The notes under the pieces were generated by a model. The model saw only the letters and a program-made list of their open reading frames with translations, was not told the origin of the DNA and ran no database searches. From Clostridia bacterium (lineage in GTDB: Bacteria > Bacillota > Clostridia > TANB77 > CAG-508), in assembly GCA_022798895.1 (NCBI GenBank), contig JAAWNJ010000014.1, forward strand, positions 1 to 32,802: DNA of 32,802 nucleotides. Direction: 5' to 3'. The position numbers were made by a program, and so were the translations under genes. Shown piece by piece: positions 16,232-24,620 of this stretch (position 1 is its first letter; every line of letters starts with the position of its first letter).

Positions 16232-16855
16232 ATGAAAAGATTTTTTGTATTATTATTGTTATTAACTTTATTTATATTAGTATCTGCACTTTCTTACGTA
16301 AATGCGGTCTCTAGCAATATTGCTGATAGTGTATTTCGTTTACATGTTATTGCAAATAGTGATAGTGAAGAAGATCAAGCCCTAAAATTAAAAGTAAGAG
16401 ATGAACTTCTTTCCTATATGAATACTTTAGCCAAAGATTGCTCCTCTAAAGAAGAAGTAGTAGCTTTAGCAAAAGAACACCAAGCAGAATTTAAAGCAAT
16501 TGCCCAAAAGGTGATTTCTGACAATGGTTTTTCTTACCCTGTTACAATTCAAATTGGTGATAGCGATTTTCCTACCAAAACTTATGGGGATATTTCACTT
16601 CCAGCTGGAACCTATGATGCTTTAAGAGTACAAATAGGTGAAGCTAAAGGAAAAAATTGGTGGTGTGTCATGTTTCCTCCTCTTTGTTTTGTAGATGTTA
16701 GTACTGGTATTGTTCCTGATGACTCTAAAAAAGAAATGCAAGAAAGTTTAAGTGATGAAGAATATGATTTAATTAGTAAAACGGATAATGATGAGATTCA
16801 TTTTAAGTTTAAGTTAATAGAATTTTTCCAAAATTTAAGACTTGGACAAAAATAG
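16232..16855 (+). CDS. spoIIR: Stage II sporulation protein R
   Basis: A 207-residue protein with a signal/membrane segment (about residues 4-24) and the SpoIIR core VFRLHVIANSDSEEDQALKL. A second conserved part, the PAGTYDALRVQIGEAKGKNW and WCVMFPPLCFVD region, follows. SpoIIR is made in the forespore under sigma-F and secreted into the intermembrane space, where it triggers SpoIIGA to process pro-sigma-E in the mother cell. RBS GGAGG lies 7 bases before the ATG. I could not confirm a sigma-F promoter in the AT-rich upstream region 15988-16231, where nothing else was recognised. Confidence 0.94.
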   Translation: MKRFFVLLLLLTLFILVSALSYVNAVSSNIADSVFRLHVIANSDSEEDQALKLKVRDELLSYMNTLAKDCSSKEEVVALAKEHQAEFKAIAQKVISDNGFSYPVTIQIGDSDFPTKTYGDISLPAGTYDALRVQIGEAKGKNWWCVMFPPLCFVDVSTGIVPDDSKKEMQESLSDEEYDLISKTDNDEIHFKFKLIEFFQNLRLGQK

Positions 16856-16947
16856 TTCCATTTTACACAAGAATTACTTGTCAAAAAGAACAAACTATGG
16901 TATAAACTTGTTGAAATGAAAAGAAATTTAAATGGGGGTTGTTCATT

Positions 16948-18234
16948 TTGGATAAATTAGTAATTCAAGGACCAACAAAATTAAAAGGAGAAGTAACCAT
17001 TAGTGGTGCAAAAAATGCAGCAGTAGCTATCCTTCCTGCAACCTTGTTGATAGATGGTATTTGTAAAATTGAAAACTTACCAAATATCAGTGATGTAAGA
17101 ACTTATTGTAAAATTTTAGAAACTTTAGGTGCAAAAATCACTTGGTTTTCAGATAATGAAATAGAAATTGATACAAGAAACATTGGATGTACACAAGCAC
17201 CTTTAGATATGACTAGTAGATTTAGAGCTTCTTATTATTTATTAGGTGCTCTTTTAGGAAGATGTGGTGCTGCTGAAGTTGGCATTCCTGGTGGATGTAA
17301 CTTAGGTGCAAGACCAATTGATCAACATATTAAAGGTTTTGAAGCATTAGGCGCTAAAGTAGATGTTGCACAAGGAAAAATCTCTGCTAAAGTAAAGAAG
17401 TTAACAGGTACTTCCATTTATATGGATATTGTTTCTGTTGGTGCAACTATTAATGTTATGCTTGCTAGTGTATTAGCGGAAGGAACTACAACAATCGATA
17501 ATGCTGCAAAAGAACCTCATATTGTTGATGTTGCAAACTTCTTAAATACTATGGGTGCTGATATTCGTGGTGCTGGTACAGATGTAATTAAAATTAATGG
17601 TGTGAAAAGCTTACATGGAGACACTACATATTCTGTTGTTCCAGATCAAATTGAAGCTGGTACTTTCATGCTTGCAGCAGTTGCTTCTAAAGGTGATATT
17701 TTAATTAAAAATTGTATTCCAGAACATTTAGATTGTATTACTGCTAAAATCGTTGAAATTGGTGGAACAGTTGAAGACTTAGGTGATAGTGTTCGTGTTT
17801 CTATGAATAAAAGACCAAATAAAGCAATTGTCAAAACACTTCCATATCCTGGTTTCCCTACGGATTTACAACCTCAAATGGGTGTTGTACTTTCAGTTGC
17901 AGATGGTATAAGTACCATTAATGAAAGTATTTGGGATTCTAGATTTCAATACACTGCTGAATTAAACAAAATGGGAGCAAAAATTGCACCACAAGGTGGA
18001 AAAACAGCTGTATTTGAAGGTGTAAAAGGTTTAGTTGGTTCTCAAGTTTGTGCAACAGATTTAAGAGCAGGTGCAGCACTTCTTGTTGCAGGCACAATTG
18101 CTAATGGAGAAACACATTTATACAACTTACAACATATTGATAGAGGATATGAAAATATAGAAGAAAAATTTAGAAATTTAGGAGCAAAAATTCAAAGAGT
18201 TTCTGAACCTGATGAAACTATGTGCGATACCTAA
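16948..18234 (+). CDS. murA: UDP-N-acetylglucosamine 1-carboxyvinyltransferase
   Basis: A 428-residue EPSP-synthase-fold enzyme. The N-terminus is (M)DKLVIQGPTKLKGEVTISGA with GAKNAAVAILPATLL. The active-site loop GIPGGCNLGARPIDQHI carries the catalytic cysteine that fosfomycin attacks. The TDLRAGAALLVAG motif is near the C-terminus. It transfers enolpyruvate from PEP to UDP-GlcNAc, the first committed step of peptidoglycan synthesis. No ATG fits: a TTG at 16948 lies 8 bases after GGGGG, while the track start at 16939 is a TTG inside the RBS. The non-ATG start is worth noting. It leads a run of same-strand genes with walJ-like and rlmH. Confidence 0.95.
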   Translation: MDKLVIQGPTKLKGEVTISGAKNAAVAILPATLLIDGICKIENLPNISDVRTYCKILETLGAKITWFSDNEIEIDTRNIGCTQAPLDMTSRFRASYYLLGALLGRCGAAEVGIPGGCNLGARPIDQHIKGFEALGAKVDVAQGKISAKVKKLTGTSIYMDIVSVGATINVMLASVLAEGTTTIDNAAKEPHIVDVANFLNTMGADIRGAGTDVIKINGVKSLHGDTTYSVVPDQIEAGTFMLAAVASKGDILIKNCIPEHLDCITAKIVEIGGTVEDLGDSVRVSMNKRPNKAIVKTLPYPGFPTDLQPQMGVVLSVADGISTINESIWDSRFQYTAELNKMGAKIAPQGGKTAVFEGVKGLVGSQVCATDLRAGAALLVAGTIANGETHLYNLQHIDRGYENIEEKFRNLGAKIQRVSEPDETMCDT

Positions 18235-18270
18235 AAAAGTTCTAACAAAAGAAGTAAAGGAAAAACAAAC

Positions 18271-19065
18271 ATGCTAAAGTTTTGTAGTTTATATAGTGGT
18301 AGTAGTGGGAATAGTCTATTTGTTGAAACACCCAATAGCAAGGTTCTAATTGATGCTGGTGTTAGTACGAAAAAAATTGAAACTGCTTTAAATGATTTAG
18401 AGGTAGACCCTCATGATATTGACGCTGTTTTAGTAACACACGAACATTCTGATCATGTAAAAGGTCTAGGAACCTTAGCTAAAAAATTTAATATTCCCAT
18501 TTACGCTAATCAAGAAACATGGGATGCTATGCCAGAAATTGCGGAAAAAGTTCAATTAGAAAATCAAAATTTTTTCAAACCAAATGAAAAATTTGATATT
18601 GGAGATTTAAATATTCTTCCTTTTAAAATTCCACATGATGCTGCTAATCCATGTGGTTTTAATTTGTTTTGTGGCAATCAAAAAATCAGTATTGCTACTG
18701 ATTTAGGACATATGGATTATGATCTTATTAAATACTTAGAAGAAAGTCAGTTTATTTTATTAGAAGCAAACTATGACCCTAATATTTTAAAGTGTTCTAG
18801 GTATCCTTATCCATTAAAGCAAAGAATTGCAGGTCCAAATGGTCATTTATCTAATGAAATGGCTGGAAAAACAATTTCTTATCTTTTAAAAAGTGGATTA
18901 AATAAAGTGATGCTTGGACATTTAAGTAAGGAAAATAACTTCCCAGAACTTGCTTATCAAACAGTTATTGATGAACTTTGCCATCAAAACTTTAATGAAA
19001 ATCATTTTTCATTAAGTGTTGCTAGCCGTTTGGCACCTAGTAGTGTAGTAAATATAGAGGGATAA
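18271..19065 (+). CDS. MBL-fold hydrolase, WalJ/YycJ family
   Basis: A 264-residue metallo-beta-lactamase-fold protein with the family start KFCSLYSGSSGNSLFVET, the zinc motif THEHSDHVKGL and the ATDLGHMDYDLIKYL segment, and a later GHLSNEMAG histidine region. YycJ/WalJ proteins are likely nucleases; in several Firmicutes the gene belongs to the walRK cell-wall two-component locus and lies near rlmH. Here it follows murA by 36 bases and precedes rlmH by 1 base, consistent with co-transcription. Confidence 0.93.
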   Translation: MLKFCSLYSGSSGNSLFVETPNSKVLIDAGVSTKKIETALNDLEVDPHDIDAVLVTHEHSDHVKGLGTLAKKFNIPIYANQETWDAMPEIAEKVQLENQNFFKPNEKFDIGDLNILPFKIPHDAANPCGFNLFCGNQKISIATDLGHMDYDLIKYLEESQFILLEANYDPNILKCSRYPYPLKQRIAGPNGHLSNEMAGKTISYLLKSGLNKVMLGHLSKENNFPELAYQTVIDELCHQNFNENHFSLSVASRLAPSSVVNIEG

Positions 19066-19066
19066 T

Positions 19067-19549
19067 ATGTTACATATTGAAATTATTTGTGTTGGAAAAT
19101 TAAAAGAAGATTATTTAAAATCTGCTATTGCAGAATATAGGAAAAGATTATCGAAATATTGCTCTTGTCAGGTCATTGAATTGCCTGATGAAAAATTGCC
19201 TTCTCCTCTTTCTGAAGCTGATAAAAGAAAAGTAATTGAAAAAGAAAGCAATTCTATTTTAAGTCATATTAAGGAAAATAGCTATGTGTTTGCTTTAGAC
19301 TTAAAAGGAAAACAATATACTTCTGAAGAATTTTCTGAAAAACTATCTAATATTGCTCTTCGTGAAAATTCTACTATTACTTTTTTAATTGGTGGAACTT
19401 TAGGTATGTCTCAAGAATTACTAGAACATGCTAATCAATTAGTTTGTTTTTCTAAAATGACCTTTCCACACCAATTAATTCGTGTATTTTTATTAGAGCA
19501 ATTATTTCGTAGTTTTAAAATTCAAAACAACGAAACTTATCATAGGTAA
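19067..19549 (+). CDS. rlmH: 23S rRNA pseudouridine-1915 N3-methyltransferase RlmH
   Basis: A 160-residue SPOUT methyltransferase of standard length: IEIICVGKLKEDYLKSAIAE at the start, FLIGGTLGMSQELL as the SAM-binding knot, and FSKMTFPHQLIRVFLLEQLF and a terminal YHR (usually YHK) closing the active site. It methylates pseudouridine 1915 in helix 69 of 23S rRNA within 70S ribosomes. The start codon comes one base after the walJ-like stop, so translational coupling is likely. Confidence 0.96.
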   Translation: MLHIEIICVGKLKEDYLKSAIAEYRKRLSKYCSCQVIELPDEKLPSPLSEADKRKVIEKESNSILSHIKENSYVFALDLKGKQYTSEEFSEKLSNIALRENSTITFLIGGTLGMSQELLEHANQLVCFSKMTFPHQLIRVFLLEQLFRSFKIQNNETYHR

Positions 19550-19566
19550 ATTAATATATAATTGAA

Positions 19567-19728
19567 TTGTAGAGGAAAAAGGAAAAAGAAAACAATAATC
19601 TCTTTTGAATAAAATCGGGGGCACGAATTTTTACCTAAAAAGACAAAAGATATTTTTTTCTGAACATATCAGGGGTGATATATTAAAAGGGAATCATATA
19701 TAAAATTAAAAACCTTTTTCCTCTACAA
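19567..19728. repeat. 162-bp element with 16-bp perfect terminal inverted repeats
   Basis: TTGTAGAGGAAAAAGG at 19567-19582 is exactly inverted at 19713-19728 (CCTTTTTCCTCTACAA). The inside has no convincing ORF but a short stem (ATATCA/TGATAT at about 19667). A MITE-like insertion or a structured RNA or large terminator after rlmH are both possible. No clear target-site duplication was seen. Confidence 0.55.
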
Positions 19729-19746
19729 AAATAAAAACATAAATTA

Positions 19747-19875
19747 CTATTCGGAAATTTTTTTCAAGATATGTTTAGCACATATATAAGAAATGAAATT
19801 TCTAAGAATAAAATAAATAGAAACAAATGATATTTCTAAAATGATACATAATTTAATCAATTGAATTAATCTCAT
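19747..19875 (-). CDS. Possible 42-residue membrane peptide
   Basis: A short minus-strand frame, MRLIQLIKLCIILEISFVSI..., with one strongly hydrophobic segment and a basic tail (CAKHILKKISE). An AGGAC box lies 6 bases before the ATG. It follows the spmA-spmB genes on the same strand by about 100 bases. The frame is AT-rich and the hydrophobicity could be fortuitous, so confidence is low. Confidence 0.3.
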   Translation of the reverse strand: MRLIQLIKLCIILEISFVSIYFILRNFISYICAKHILKKISE

Positions 19876-19972
19876 AACTTGTCCTTTCTGCTCTTTACCT
19901 TTTGCAAATTTTACTCTGAACTTGTTATGTTTTTTATCTTACTACCAATTTTTTCATTTGTCAACAAAAACT

Positions 19973-20500
19973 TCACGACATAATTTGACAAATTATGACA
20001 GAGCTTATCATGCCTGCTAAGTCTGCAAGTAGTGCTGCTGCTAATACAAAGCGGATTTTCTTCACTTTGACACAAGCTGTATAAATAGCAATAGTATAAA
20101 AAGTAGTTTCTGTTGATCCCATAATAACTGAAGTTATCATTCCCAATGTTGTATCTACTCCATATTGTTTCATAATGTCTACTGCTACTCCCATAGAAGC
20201 ACTTCCTGATATTGGTCTTAACATTGCTAAAGGAAGGATTTGACTTGGAATTTTTAATAGGTTAGTTACTGGTGAAATAAGTCCAATAATAAAATCTAAA
20301 ATTCCTGATGTTCTAAGTGCCCCTACTGCTAAGAATATTCCAATTAAAGTAGGAAATAGACCTACTACAATTTTTACACCTTCTGTTGCACCTTCTAAAA
20401 AACAATCAAATACTTTTTGTTTTTCTTTTATTCCATAATATAAAATAATTAAAATAATAATGGGGATAGCTGATGCTGATAAATAGTTAACAATTTGCAT
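19973..20500 (-). CDS. spmB: Spore maturation protein B
   Basis: A 175-residue membrane protein with several hydrophobic helices and nucleoside-recognition (Gate) domain sequence: GATEGVKIVVGLFPTLIGIF and MLRPISGSASMGVAVDIMKQ and MGSTETTFYTIAIY. SpmA and SpmB are needed for normal spore core dehydration and heat resistance; their transported substrate is unknown. It starts 10 bases after the spmA stop. Length matches the family. Confidence 0.95.
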   Translation of the reverse strand: MQIVNYLSASAIPIIILIILYYGIKEKQKVFDCFLEGATEGVKIVVGLFPTLIGIFLAVGALRTSGILDFIIGLISPVTNLLKIPSQILPLAMLRPISGSASMGVAVDIMKQYGVDTTLGMITSVIMGSTETTFYTIAIYTACVKVKKIRFVLAAALLADLAGMISSVIICQIMS

Positions 20501-20510
20501 ATCATACCTC

Positions 20511-21086
20511 CTAAAATTTCTTCATCATTATTTTAGTTGCTGTAATTCCTACTGTTGCTGCTATAATAGTAGCTACCCAAACTTGCAGAATAACACCACT
20601 TGGTGCTATTGAACCAAGTGAACTACGAATGGCAATGACATTTGTGGGAATTAATTGCAAAGAAGCTGTATTTAATACAATGAACATTGCCATAGAATTT
20701 GTTAAAGTATCTTTTTTAGGATTTTCTTTTTGCATAGTTTCCATTGCTTTTAAACCTAATGGTGTGGCGGCATTTCCAAGTCCTAATAAATTAGCTACTA
20801 CATTCATAGAAATTTCTTCTTTGGCTTGTTCATTATGTTTTAATTCCGGAAATAGGAATTTTATAGCTGGCTGTAACATTTTGGTAAGTTTCGACATTAG
20901 TGTCGTTTTTTTGGCTATATTCATAATCCCATTCCATAAACAAATTGTTCCAAAAAAAGTTAATGTTAGTTCAACTGCTGATGCAGCAGAATCAAAAATT
21001 CCATTACTTACTTTTTCTACATTCCCTGTTAATAAGGCATAAATAAAAGCAATTCCTATAAAAATTGGCCAAATAATATTTAACAT
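20511..21086 (-). CDS. spmA: Spore maturation protein A
   Basis: A 191-residue membrane protein of the same Gate-domain family: MLNIIWPIFIGIAFIYALLT start, AVELTLTFFGTICLWNGIMN and ANLLGLGNAATPLGLKAMET motifs, and a MAMFIVLNTASLQLIPT segment. It forms the usual pair with spmB and probably a two-component membrane complex in the spore. The upstream region 21087-21300 separates it from the divergent AbrB-type gene. Confidence 0.95.
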   Translation of the reverse strand: MLNIIWPIFIGIAFIYALLTGNVEKVSNGIFDSAASAVELTLTFFGTICLWNGIMNIAKKTTLMSKLTKMLQPAIKFLFPELKHNEQAKEEISMNVVANLLGLGNAATPLGLKAMETMQKENPKKDTLTNSMAMFIVLNTASLQLIPTNVIAIRSSLGSIAPSGVILQVWVATIIAATVGITATKIMMKKF

Positions 21087-21223
21087 ATCACTACTTTCTC
21101 CTATCCTTTTATGTTATTCTTCTCCCTTTTTTTTATGACTATTTATTTTTATGAAGTTTCGACAAATTATTTGCATTTTCATATCATTTTTTTCCATTTT
21201 TGTTAATTTTTTACAATTTTTTA

Positions 21224-21252
21224 TTGCTTTTAGGCTATTTGTGTGTTATTAT
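21224..21252 (+). promoter_or_regulatory. Putative promoter of the AbrB-type gene
   Basis: TTGCTT, 17-base spacer, TATTAT; an overlapping TATAAT starts three bases later. It lies about 50 bases upstream of the ATG. Confidence 0.45.
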
Positions 21253-21300
21253 AATTCATATCGCGTTTGTCGAATTTTGTTGTTTTAAGGAGGAAAGAGT

Positions 21301-21555
21301 ATGAAATCTACAGGAATTATAAGACGAGTAGATGAATTAGGAAGAGTGGTAATTCCAATCGAGCTAAGAAACAAATTTGGTATTGCTGAAAAGGACCCAA
21401 TTGAAATATTCGTAGATGGTTCTAACATTGTACTAAAGAAATTCGAACCTAATTGTATCTTTTGTGGAAGTTCTAAGAAATTGTCTGAATATAAAGATAA
21501 ATTAGTTTGTGACAAATGCTTAGAGAAATTATCTGAAATAAAAACAGAAGAATAA
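21301..21555 (+). CDS. AbrB/Abh-family transition regulator with zinc ribbon
   Basis: An 84-residue protein with the AbrB swapped-hairpin DNA-binding domain (MKSTGIIRRVDELGRVVIPI, then FGIAEKDPIEIFVDG). A four-cysteine C-terminal part (CIFCGSS ... CDKCLEK) follows, typical of the Clostridia group of AbrB-like proteins. AbrB-type regulators repress transition-state and sporulation genes during growth. The RBS is AAGGAGG, 7 bases before the ATG. It is divergent from spmA and convergent with rsmI across a terminator. Whether it controls the nearby spore genes is not shown. Confidence 0.92.
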   Translation: MKSTGIIRRVDELGRVVIPIELRNKFGIAEKDPIEIFVDGSNIVLKKFEPNCIFCGSSKKLSEYKDKLVCDKCLEKLSEIKTEE

Positions 21556-21570
21556 ATATAGAAAAATATA

Positions 21571-21604
21571 AAAACCACTAGTCCAATCACTAGTGATTTT
21601 TTAT
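21571..21604 (+). terminator. Bidirectional terminator between the AbrB-type gene and rsmI
   Basis: CACTAGT/ACTAGTG stem with a 6-base loop, flanked by AAAA and TTTTTT. Confidence 0.7.
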
Positions 21605-21618
21605 GCTTCAATAACCTT

Positions 21619-22446
21619 TTAGCTATTCAAAAACTGCTGATAAATTTCATTTTTAGGAACATTTCTATCTTTTGCTATTTGTTTAATAATTTCTTTCTTT
21701 TCTAATCCTAATTTTTCATAAAACATATAATGTTCTTGTAATGTCATTTGTTCAAAATCCATTTCTTCTTTATCCTCATTTGCATTTAAATCTAAAATGA
21801 TAACAAATTCTCCTTTTGGTTCTTTATATTTTTGTATTACTTCAGATACTTTCCCATATATTTTTTCTTCATGAATTTTTGTCAATTCTCTAACAATACA
21901 AATTGGTACATCTCCTATTGCTTGTAAGATATCTTCTAATGTCTTTTGCAATTTATGTGGCGCTTCATATAAAATAACGGTTTTTGTTTCTTTTGCTATT
22001 TTACTAAAAGTTTCTTTTCTATTTTTTTTATTCAATGGCAAAAATCCATAAAAGCTAAATTCTTTAGTAGAAATTCCTGAAACAATAAGGCTATTAATTA
22101 ATGCACATGCACCTGGAATAGGTACTATTTCAATTTCTTCTTTGATTGCTGCTTTTACAATTTCTTCTCCTGGGTCTGATATTCCTGGTGTTCCTGCATC
22201 TGTGACAATTGCAATATTTTTTCCTGCTATTACTTCATTTATTAATTCTTCTGTTTTTATTTCTTCATTATGCCTATGATAACTTATCATTGGCTTACTG
22301 ATTTCAAAATAGTTTAGTAATTGCAAAGTATGTCTGGTATCTTCTGCTGCAATTAGGTCTACTTCTTTTAAAGTCTGAATTGCTCTAAAAGTCATATCTA
22401 GCAAATTTCCAATTGGCGTTGCTACTAAATAAATGGTTCCTTTCAT
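21619..22446 (-). CDS. rsmI: 16S rRNA (cytidine-1402 2'-O)-methyltransferase RsmI
   Basis: A 275-residue tetrapyrrole-methylase-fold enzyme: GTIYLVATPIGNLLDMTFRA start, AAEDTRHTLQLLNY, VTDAGTPGISDPGE and IVPIPGACALINSLIVSG. It 2'-O-methylates C1402 of 16S rRNA at the decoding site. It follows the TrmN6-like methylase gene by 23 bases on the same strand; the same pair is common in Firmicutes. Confidence 0.95.
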   Translation of the reverse strand: MKGTIYLVATPIGNLLDMTFRAIQTLKEVDLIAAEDTRHTLQLLNYFEISKPMISYHRHNEEIKTEELINEVIAGKNIAIVTDAGTPGISDPGEEIVKAAIKEEIEIVPIPGACALINSLIVSGISTKEFSFYGFLPLNKKNRKETFSKIAKETKTVILYEAPHKLQKTLEDILQAIGDVPICIVRELTKIHEEKIYGKVSEVIQKYKEPKGEFVIILDLNANEDKEEMDFEQMTLQEHYMFYEKLGLEKKEIIKQIAKDRNVPKNEIYQQFLNS

Positions 22447-22469
22447 GTTTTGCTCCTCATTCTATTTTT

Positions 22470-23204
22470 CTATTTATTATATATTTCTAAAATATCCTTT
22501 GTATAGTTCCCTTGTAAATCATAAATGTAAATTGGTTTTTCTACTTTTAAAAATGGTCTTGCATTTTTAATTGCTTTTACTAAAATTAAATTTGGTTCTT
22601 TTTCTTGGTTTGGATGGACAAATTTTATGACTTTGGGTTCTAATTTATATTTTCTTAAACTTGTCATAATATCAGCTAATCTCTCTGGCCTATGTACCAT
22701 GTAAATACTTCCTTGGTCTTTTAGTAAATAACTAGCAATAGAAATAAAGTCTTCTAAATTAGCAGTAATTTCATGACGAGAAATTAACTTTGCTTCATTT
22801 TCATTGATACCTCCTGTTCCCTTCTTTTTATAGGGCGGATTTGTGACAATTGCGTCAAGGCTTTGTGTTTCATATATTTTTTTTAGTTCTTTGATATCTT
22901 TACAAATAATATCAATTCTTTCTTCTAAATGGTTTAACTGCACACTTCTTTGTGCCATTTGTGCTACTTCTGGCTGTATTTCTACTCCTGTTATTTTCGT
23001 ATCTTGTGTTTTAGCAGATAATAAAATGCCTAAAATTCCAGTTCCAGTTCCCATATCTAGTATAGTGCTATTTTTCTTAATCTCTTTAGCAAAGTCTGAT
23101 AACAGCACACTATCCATTCCAAAACAAAATCCATTTTTGTTTTGGATAATTTTTAATCCATTTAATTCTAAATCATCTATTCTTTCATTTTCCTTTAATT
23201 TCAT
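22470..23204 (-). CDS. TrmN6/YabB-like tRNA adenine-N6 methyltransferase
   Basis: A 244-residue class I SAM methyltransferase. SAM motif I is ILDMGTGTGILGILLS and the catalytic motif is NPPY (VTNPPYKKKGTGG), diagnostic for N6-adenine or similar amino methylation. The N-terminus (DLELNGLKIIQNKNGFCFGM) is typical of the TrmN6/YfiC-YabB group, which acts on A37 of tRNA-Val in E. coli; the target here is not proven. Co-transcribed with rsmI. Confidence 0.88.
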   Translation of the reverse strand: MKLKENERIDDLELNGLKIIQNKNGFCFGMDSVLLSDFAKEIKKNSTILDMGTGTGILGILLSAKTQDTKITGVEIQPEVAQMAQRSVQLNHLEERIDIICKDIKELKKIYETQSLDAIVTNPPYKKKGTGGINENEAKLISRHEITANLEDFISIASYLLKDQGSIYMVHRPERLADIMTSLRKYKLEPKVIKFVHPNQEKEPNLILVKAIKNARPFLKVEKPIYIYDLQGNYTKDILEIYNK

Positions 23205-23261
23205 AATTGCTCTTTCCTTGTATTATTATACTATATTACTATCATTTATTTCTTAAATTAC

Positions 23262-23290
23262 TAGACTAAGTGCAACAGATAAGTTATAAT
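23262..23290 (+). promoter_or_regulatory. Sigma-A promoter of the 30-residue peptide gene
   Basis: TAGACT, 17-base spacer, perfect TATAAT. The predicted start is near 23297, giving a leader of about 40 bases. Confidence 0.55.
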
Positions 23291-23337
23291 AAGAACAGCC
23301 TTTCGCAAGGTAATCTTGAAGAAAGGAGGTAAGCATA

Positions 23338-23430
23338 ATGCTTTTGCTAAAAATCATACTAAAGATAATTGCTATTGTAATTGATATAATTCTTCTAGTA
23401 ATAGATATTATAAGTCACTTACATAAATAG
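23338..23430 (+). CDS. 30-residue hydrophobic peptide, type I toxin-like
   Basis: A 30-codon gene starting MLLLKIILKIIAIVIDIILL and ending IISHLHK: one membrane helix with an internal near-repeat (VIDII) and a basic tail. Complete signals surround it: promoter at 23262, AGGAGG RBS 6 bases before the ATG, and a strong GC-rich terminator 3 bases after the stop. The leader contains CCTTTC that can pair with GAAAGG directly at the RBS, a way to hold translation down. Size, hydrophobicity and leader fit small membrane toxins of type I toxin-antitoxin systems; a regulatory small membrane protein is the alternative. No antisense RNA has been shown. Confidence 0.6.
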   Translation: MLLLKIILKIIAIVIDIILLVIDIISHLHK

Positions 23431-23433
23431 CAA

Positions 23434-23465
23434 GCCCCCCGTAGTCGCCACTACGGGGGTTTTTA
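23434..23465 (+). terminator. Terminator of the 30-residue peptide gene
   Basis: Nine GC-rich pairs (CCCCCGTAG/CTACGGGGG), a 6-base loop and TTTTTT. Confidence 0.9.
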
Positions 23466-23613
23466 ATGTTCATGCTTTTACTGTTATACTAAAGATTTGC
23501 TATAGCTATAATAAATTATAGCATATACTTTTACTATATGCAAGAATTTTTCAAACATTCATTGTCAAAAGTAGCCATTATTACATAAACTATACTAATG
23601 GCGAGGTGATTAC

Positions 23614-23775
23614 ATGGAACAGCTTAATCGAGGAGAAGTTTCTAAAAAGGAAAAGTTTAATTTCAAAGAAAAAAAAGAGAATACAATGCATTCTCTTTTT
23701 GAAGTAGAACATTTTTTACATGATTTTAGAAATATTTGTAAGGGCTTAAAGCTTTACCAAATTTTACGTAAATAA
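23614..23775 (+). CDS. 53-residue hypothetical protein
   Basis: A short plus-strand frame, MEQLNRGEVSKKEKFNFKEK..., highly charged at the N-terminus, then HSLFEVEHFLHDFRNICKGL and a basic end. A GAGGTGAT box is 5 bases before the ATG. Its stop codon abuts the stop codon of the convergent GerMN gene with no gap. No family recognised. It could be a small spore or cytosolic protein. Confidence 0.5.
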   Translation: MEQLNRGEVSKKEKFNFKEKKENTMHSLFEVEHFLHDFRNICKGLKLYQILRK

Positions 23776-24450
23776 TTAAGTTGTAGTGTTTCCTGTTTTA
23801 TTGTTTTGCGTGTTTCCTGTTGTATTAGTTGTTTTATTTATTTGTGTATTATTAGTTGTATTGTTAGTATTAGTTTGCTTTGTAGTACTATTGTTTTTTT
23901 CAATTCTAATAAAAGCATTTTTGAAATTTATTTTATTATCTTTAAATGCTTGGTCTTCTCTACCATTAATTAGAATTTTTACACTATTTACTTCATTTAA
24001 TTGTGTTAAAGTATTTACAATGGCATATACTGTCATATTTTCTGCTTCTTGCCCACCTTTATGGTTATCTATAAACTCTTTAGATAGATCTAAATATACC
24101 ATATCCCCTTTTAACTCTGCTTTTAATACTCTTGTTCCTTCTGGGATAACTGTTTGTAGCTTATCACTTTTTGGTCCCTCTAATAGCAAGCCCATTAATG
24201 TAGCATAAGGATCTGTTAATAAGGTTTTACTGTCTACCATTCTTCCTTCTGGCATTAATTCTTTTGTTTCTTTATTTTGGTAATATAGTGTGACAATTGT
24301 CTGCCTCATGGTGTCATTCCCAACTTCCTCTTGTGGCTGAATTTCATTTTGACTTACATCTTTATCCTTATTAGTAAGTAAATAAATAGTTACCCCTACA
24401 ATTCCTATTATTAAAATAGCCATTATTGTTAAAAATACTTTTCTATTCAT
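23776..24450 (-). CDS. GerMN-domain membrane-anchored protein
   Basis: A 224-residue protein. A membrane anchor (about residues 5-24) is followed by a single GerMN domain (LYYQNKETKELMPEGRMV, then LLEGPKSDKLQTVIPEGTRV and VYLDLSKEFIDNHKGG) and a low-complexity Thr/Asn tail. GerMN domains occur in GerM, a ring-forming protein of the sporulation feeding-tube apparatus, and in other spore or envelope proteins; GerM has two copies, this has one. Start at 24450 chosen for its GGAG box; the track start at 24540 adds an unlikely 30-residue extension. The Thr/Asn tail (many TNTTN units) is unusual and may reach across the wall. Confidence 0.85.
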   Translation of the reverse strand: MNRKVFLTIMAILIIGIVGVTIYLLTNKDKDVSQNEIQPQEEVGNDTMRQTIVTLYYQNKETKELMPEGRMVDSKTLLTDPYATLMGLLLEGPKSDKLQTVIPEGTRVLKAELKGDMVYLDLSKEFIDNHKGGQEAENMTVYAIVNTLTQLNEVNSVKILINGREDQAFKDNKINFKNAFIRIEKNNSTTKQTNTNNTTNNTQINKTTNTTGNTQNNKTGNTTT

Positions 24451-24620
24451 CTGTTTTTCTCTCCTTTTCTTTTTATTGATTATTCTGTTAGAACAACCTT
24501 GAACTTGTACTATTAGTTCTATCTCTATTCTGGTTTTCATTTGTTTAGAACTTTATTTTTCATTTTCTCAACTTTTCCATAAAATGCTGTTATACTATGT
24601 AATGTAATTTTTTACTGTAA

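Noticed and set aside
21285-21611. Minus-strand 108-residue ORF over the AbrB-type gene.
   Set aside because: It is the antisense of a well-supported AbrB gene with its own RBS and promoter.
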